NCBI GenBank assembly: GCA_000702025.1
Contig: JNKJ01000038.1
Span: 1-55,257 of the forward strand
Source of the DNA: Blautia schinkii DSM 10518
GTDB lineage: Bacteria > Bacillota > Clostridia > Lachnospirales > Lachnospiraceae
DNA: 55,257 nucleotides
Direction: 5' to 3'
Below the pieces are notes generated by a model. That model was not told the DNA's origin, searched no databases, and saw only the letters and a program-made list of their open reading frames with translations. Numbering within the stretch: position 1 is the stretch's first letter; each line of letters opens with the position of its first letter. A program made the translations under genes and the position numbers. Of the stretch, positions 52,025 through 55,257 are shown piece after piece.

Positions 52025-52798
52025 ATGTTGCCGATTAAACGTCTTGAAGAAATTAAACGTATATTAACAACAAACAAACAGGCCGACGTCCCTTCTTTGG
52101 CTCAGGCCTTAAATGTCACTGAAGCTACGATTCGAAGAGATCTAGAAAAATTAGAAAATGAACAGTTCCTTACCCGTACCCACGGTGGTGCGGTACTTAA
52201 CGAGCCCAAACATATAGATATCTCGTTATTTCAACTTCAGGAGGAAAATACGGAGCCATTTGAAAATATAGGAAAAATCGCTTCACAGTTTATAGAGAAC
52301 AATGATGTTATTTTTCTTGGTCCCGGAGTCTGTTCCCGGTTTATTGTCCGTAACCTGAAAGACAAAATCAATGTCACTATCGTAACCACTGATTTGATGG
52401 TGGCACATGACTGTGCGCTTTACAGCCCAAATATCGCTGTGATCATAACCGGCGGTAATCTTAATCCCACGACTTTGAATCTATCCGGGCAGATGATTAC
52501 CAATGCCCTTGCAACCTTTTACTTCAATACGGCTTTTTTTGACATTGACGGCATAACCATGACCCGGGGATACTCTGTATCATCTTTAAATAAAGCTTTT
52601 CTTATAAAAGACGTATTCGGAATATCTAAAAAAAGCTTTGCCCTGTGTCCTTACCACCGCTTCAATGTAGAGTCCTCCGCAATCGTAGGAGATATCAATA
52701 TGTTCCAGTCCGTAATTACCAATGAGCATGTTGATTCGGCCTTTAAGGAATATTATTTCCAGCACAAAATACAAATATTTGCAACCTTTAATATCTGA
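52025..52798 (+). CDS. DeoR-family transcriptional regulator
   Basis: 257 residues. The N-terminal HTH (about 1-57: RLEEIKRIL, DVPSLAQALNVTEATIRRDLEKLE, THGGAVL) is the classic DeoR/GlpR type. The sugar-phosphate-binding domain follows (about 75-230) with VIFLGPGVCSRFIV, IVTTDLMVAHDCAL and IVGDINMFQSVITNEHVD. It likely represses the divergent transporter/glycosidase operon until a phosphorylated sugar intermediate appears. GGGAG lies before the ATG. Confidence 0.93.
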   Translation: MLPIKRLEEIKRILTTNKQADVPSLAQALNVTEATIRRDLEKLENEQFLTRTHGGAVLNEPKHIDISLFQLQEENTEPFENIGKIASQFIENNDVIFLGPGVCSRFIVRNLKDKINVTIVTTDLMVAHDCALYSPNIAVIITGGNLNPTTLNLSGQMITNALATFYFNTAFFDIDGITMTRGYSVSSLNKAFLIKDVFGISKKSFALCPYHRFNVESSAIVGDINMFQSVITNEHVDSAFKEYYFQHKIQIFATFNI

Positions 52799-52857
52799 TA
52801 GTCACTGTTCATCGATTGCTTTCGTATTTACGACCAGACAGTATTACAGGAGGTATT

Positions 52858-54336
52858 ATGAAAGAGCCTTTATTATCCTGCCAAAATATCAGCTTAAAGC
52901 TGAGTGGTGTATCCATTATAGAAAATATTAATCTGTCCCTTTTTCCTGGAGAATTCCATATCCTGATGGGAGAAAATGGTGCCGGAAAAACATCAATCGT
53001 AAATATTATCAGCGGTATTTATCCTTTCGGTACCTATGATGGTACGCTTACATATAAAGGACAGCCAATCCAACTACACACCCCTAAGGACGCTCTGAAA
53101 AAGAATATCGTAACAATCCATCAGGAAATCTGCCTGTTTGAGAACATGACAATTGCAGAAAATCTCTATGCCAATCTGCCAGCCGCAACTGCGCTCAAGC
53201 GTTTCACATCTTTAGAAAAAAAGATAAAACTGGCGAACGATTTTTTTAGAAAGCACGATTCCTCCATAGATTCCTCACGACTGGTGAGCCAATGCAGTCC
53301 TGCCACAAAAAGAAAAATAGAGCTTTTGAAGTTGTATCTCATGAATCCTGATCTGTTGATTTTGGATGAACCTGTGGCGCTTGTGGGGAGTTATGAGATG
53401 GATTATTTCATAAGACTTATAACGTATTTCAAAGAAAAGGGAGTAACTATTCTGTGCATTTCCCATAACTACCATGCTTTTTTCAATCTTATTGACCGTT
53501 TTTCTATTTTTTATGAAAAAGAACTGAGAACAACAGTAAACCGCACCAGCATTGATGACGGTGACATTGAAAACATATTAATGGCAGATTTCTGTCAGAG
53601 CAGATATCCAAAGATAAATGTAGATAAGGGTAAGGAAGTACTATGCGCAGAAAGCATCTCAAACGGAGGTAGTATCAGGAATATCTCTTTTACTTTAAAT
53701 AAAGGAGAAATTCTCGGTTTTTATGGCCGTACCGGTTCAGGGAAGAATGCTCTTTCAAAAGCCCTATTTGGACTTGAGCCTTTAACAGAAGGAAAATTTT
53801 ATATTGACCGCCTTTCCGCCAGGATTTCCTCCCCACAAGACGCAATAAATTTAGGGCTGGCTTATATAACAGACGAAAGAAATGAATGTGGACTTTTTGA
53901 AAATCTGGACTTACTAGAAAATGTTTATTCTATTAAGGAAAACAATTTCAAACATTTTTGGACACGTACGCATTTTGAATATAAACGGTATTACAAATAT
54001 TCGCGGAAGTTAAATATAGAATTCTCACCCAAAGCCATTCCAAAACATCTTTCCGGAGGAGAGCAACAAAAGCTTATTTTAATGCGCTGGCTGATGTCAC
54101 CGGCGCGCATATTTATTTTTAATGAGCCAACCCAGAGCATAGATATACCATCCAAAATCGATATCTACAATATGTTTAATGATTTGGTTTTGAAAGGAGC
54201 CTCTATACTTCTATTCAGTTCCAATCTGGAGGAGCTTCTAGGCGTGTGTGACCGTGTTATATTTTTAAAACAGGGAATTGTCTCTGGTGAAATCAGCCGA
54301 AATGAAAGCCCTGAATATATACAGAATTTTATTTGA
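52858..54336 (+). CDS. Double ABC ATPase, RbsA-like but degenerate
   Basis: 492 residues from the ATG at 52858 with GGAGG upstream (an in-frame ATG at 52816 lacks a site). Domain 1: Walker A GENGAGKTS is intact, but the signature is unrecognisable (SQCSPATKRKIELL) and Walker B is ILDEPVALV. Domain 2: Walker A GRTGSGKNA, signature LSGGEQQKL is good, but the Walker B Asp is Asn (IFNEPTQSID). No permease or binding protein lies next to it. It may have become a regulatory or sensory relative of transport ATPases, or may share the permease of the divergent operon. Co-transcribed with the DeoR gene. Confidence 0.88.
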   Translation: MKEPLLSCQNISLKLSGVSIIENINLSLFPGEFHILMGENGAGKTSIVNIISGIYPFGTYDGTLTYKGQPIQLHTPKDALKKNIVTIHQEICLFENMTIAENLYANLPAATALKRFTSLEKKIKLANDFFRKHDSSIDSSRLVSQCSPATKRKIELLKLYLMNPDLLILDEPVALVGSYEMDYFIRLITYFKEKGVTILCISHNYHAFFNLIDRFSIFYEKELRTTVNRTSIDDGDIENILMADFCQSRYPKINVDKGKEVLCAESISNGGSIRNISFTLNKGEILGFYGRTGSGKNALSKALFGLEPLTEGKFYIDRLSARISSPQDAINLGLAYITDERNECGLFENLDLLENVYSIKENNFKHFWTRTHFEYKRYYKYSRKLNIEFSPKAIPKHLSGGEQQKLILMRWLMSPARIFIFNEPTQSIDIPSKIDIYNMFNDLVLKGASILLFSSNLEELLGVCDRVIFLKQGIVSGEISRNESPEYIQNFI

Positions 54337-54383
54337 TAATTGTTCAATACCTATTGTAACACTCCTCACATAAACAAATAAGA

Positions 54384-54424
54384 AATAGCCGCCCTGCTCC
54401 TGAAAAGTAGGCGGCTATTCTTTG
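54384..54424 (+). terminator. Terminator after the DeoR/ABC ATPase genes
   Basis: AATAGCCGCC pairs with GGCGGCTATT, followed by CTTT. Confidence 0.8.
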
Positions 54425-54534
54425 GCTTAATATTTCACCACAGCGGGGAGTCTTAACCTCCCTTATTGGCTGTCTTGTTTAGTATATTTAATATCAAAAT
54501 ATGCTGAAATGTCAACATTTCTAATGCCAAATAT

Positions 54535-54562
54535 AAAAAACCCTTGAAAAATCAAGGGTTTT
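54535..54562 (-). terminator. Terminator of the rRNA/tRNA operon
   Basis: Minus strand AAAACCCTTGA-TTTTTC-AAGGGTTTTTT: a 9-bp stem with a T-run directly after the tRNA-Cys gene. Confidence 0.85.
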
Positions 54563-54566
54563 GAAG

Positions 54567-54637
54567 AGGCGCCAACCAGATTTGAACTGGTGATAGAGGT
54601 GTTGCAGACCTTTGCCTTACCACTTGGCTATGGCGCC
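54567..54637 (-). tRNA. tRNA-Cys (GCA)
   Basis: Full cloverleaf: acceptor GGCGCCA/TGGCGCC, anticodon loop CTGCAAC giving GCA, T arm with GTTCAAATC. 71 nt, no encoded CCA. Confidence 0.93.
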
Positions 54638-54688
54638 ATATACTATATTATATACAATTGCTTGCAGTTATATGCTATTTTTTTTGAG

Positions 54689-54760
54689 TGACTCCAAGGG
54701 GATTTGAACCCCTGTTACCGCCGTGAAAGGGCGGTGTCTTAACCGCTTGACCATGGAGCC
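54689..54760 (-). tRNA. tRNA-Glu (TTC)
   Basis: Acceptor GGCTCCA/TGGAGTC (one G-T pair), anticodon loop CTTTCAC giving TTC, T arm GGTTCAAATCC. 72 nt. Confidence 0.93.
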
Positions 54761-54802
54761 GTATAAAGGAAAAAACCAGATATCGGGCTTCATGCTCCGA
54801 AG

Positions 54803-54875
54803 CTCCCCCTGTTGGACTCGAACCAACGACACTGCGGTTAACAGCCGCATGCTCTACCGACTGAGCTAAGGAGGA
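54803..54875 (-). tRNA. tRNA-Asn (GTT)
   Basis: Acceptor TCCTCCT/AGGGGGA (a G-T pair), anticodon loop CTGTTAA giving GTT, T arm GGTTCGAGTCC. 73 nt, no encoded CCA. Confidence 0.93.
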
Positions 54876-55106
54876 ATAAAGGTTTTTGCACCTTCAAAAC
54901 TACATACATGTCAACATCCTTGAGAATCAAATCTTCCATTGCGTGCCTGTGAGTCGTTTCTCACTACTCCGAGCGGTCACTTCGCGACTTCGTCGCTCAG
55001 TGCCTTTTGCTTCGCAAATGTTCAATCCACTCAGCCAACCTCTGTCCGCAAGCAAGCTTGCTCCCAGCTGTTGTCCTCCTGTCTTGACCGCTCTCTCAGG
55101 CTATTT
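54876..55106. other. Spacer between 23S rRNA and tRNAs, no 5S gene
   Basis: About 230 bp with no gene. It contains TTCGC-rich imperfect repeats (GAGCG...CGCTC) that can fold into hairpins and probably act in rRNA processing. The expected 5S sequence (for example the CCGAAC loop region) is absent. Confidence 0.7.
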
Positions 55107-55257
55107 GGTCAAGCCCTCACCCGATTAGTAGCAGTCAGCTCCATACATTGCTGCACTTCCACCTCTGCCCTATCTACCTCGTCGTCTTCAAGGGGGTTTA
55201 CTTCCTAAGAATGGGATATCTCATCTTGAGGGGGGCTTCACGCTTAGATGCCTTCAG
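55107..55257 (-). rRNA. 23S rRNA, 3' end (partial)
   Basis: Reading the minus strand, the sequence contains conserved 23S 3' segments such as GAAGGCATCTAAGCG, GAGATATCCC and GCTGACTGCTACTAATCGG, ending in GGGCTTGACC. The rest lies beyond the right edge. Confidence 0.93.

Noticed and set aside
54876..55106. 5S rRNA gene
   Set aside because: No conserved 5S sequence blocks were found on either strand.

Overview
The window looks like a chromosomal segment of a gut Clostridia bacterium, most probably a Lachnospiraceae. The basis is gene content (an RecD2-type helicase, BceRS-BceAB, VanRS-like regulators, LarB, GH127/GH31/GH20 glycosidases), strong Gram-positive ribosome binding sites (GGAGG), and an integrated element of the RepA_N/ParA/ParB/DUF6050/DUF6075 type common in gut Firmicutes. 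This assignment rests on recalled family resemblance, because no database search was possible. Almost every gene lies on the minus strand. The exceptions are a YczE-like membrane protein and a DeoR regulator/ABC ATPase pair.

Region 1 (1 to about 8194) is one end of a mobile element. From the left it holds the 5' part of a transposase-like gene; a 2.5-kb cassette with an XRE regulator, an HExxH metallopeptidase and a hypothetical protein, bracketed by two copies of a 19-bp palindrome; two small hypothetical genes; a DUF6050-like membrane protein; a RepA_N replication initiator whose coding sequence contains a 69-bp tandem repeat array (likely origin iterons); ParB; ParA; and two small element-type proteins (DUF3970-like and DUF6075-like). 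The element ends inside a subtilase gene, which is cut just after its catalytic Asp motif (8168-8581).

Region 2 (8635-21177) starts with a complete bacitracin/antimicrobial-peptide module, bceR-bceS-bceA-bceB, with a matching BceR box before bceA. It continues with a YczE-like protein, a small membrane protein, an exonuclease-RecD2 fusion helicase and a 1130-residue secreted surface protein. The small membrane protein and the helicase share near-identical extended -10 promoters.

Region 3 (21352-33508) holds an arginase-like/lgt/histidine kinase/response regulator operon, an ECF sigma/membrane protein/ABC ATPase/ABC permease operon, a GH20 hexosaminidase, DUF308 and DUF445 membrane proteins and an M14 carboxypeptidase.

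Region 4 (33634-43552) holds an EAL phosphodiesterase with a dead GGDEF domain, an 18-bp tandem repeat array touching the larB stop codon, larB, cyclopropane fatty acid synthase, a PBP-type D,D-carboxypeptidase below a VanR/VanS-like pair (no resistance ligase genes), a decayed RhuM-like fragment, a MerR/TipAS regulator and an old-yellow-enzyme flavoprotein.

Region 5 (43895-54336) is a sugar utilisation locus: an RbsABC-like transporter, GH127 and GH31 glycosidases on the minus strand, and a divergent DeoR regulator with an unusual second double-ATPase protein. Repeated TTATGTTTAT-like motifs around the promoter are candidate operators. Region 6 (54535-55257) is the end of an rRNA operon: the 23S 3' end followed by tRNA-Asn, tRNA-Glu and tRNA-Cys, with no 5S gene between.
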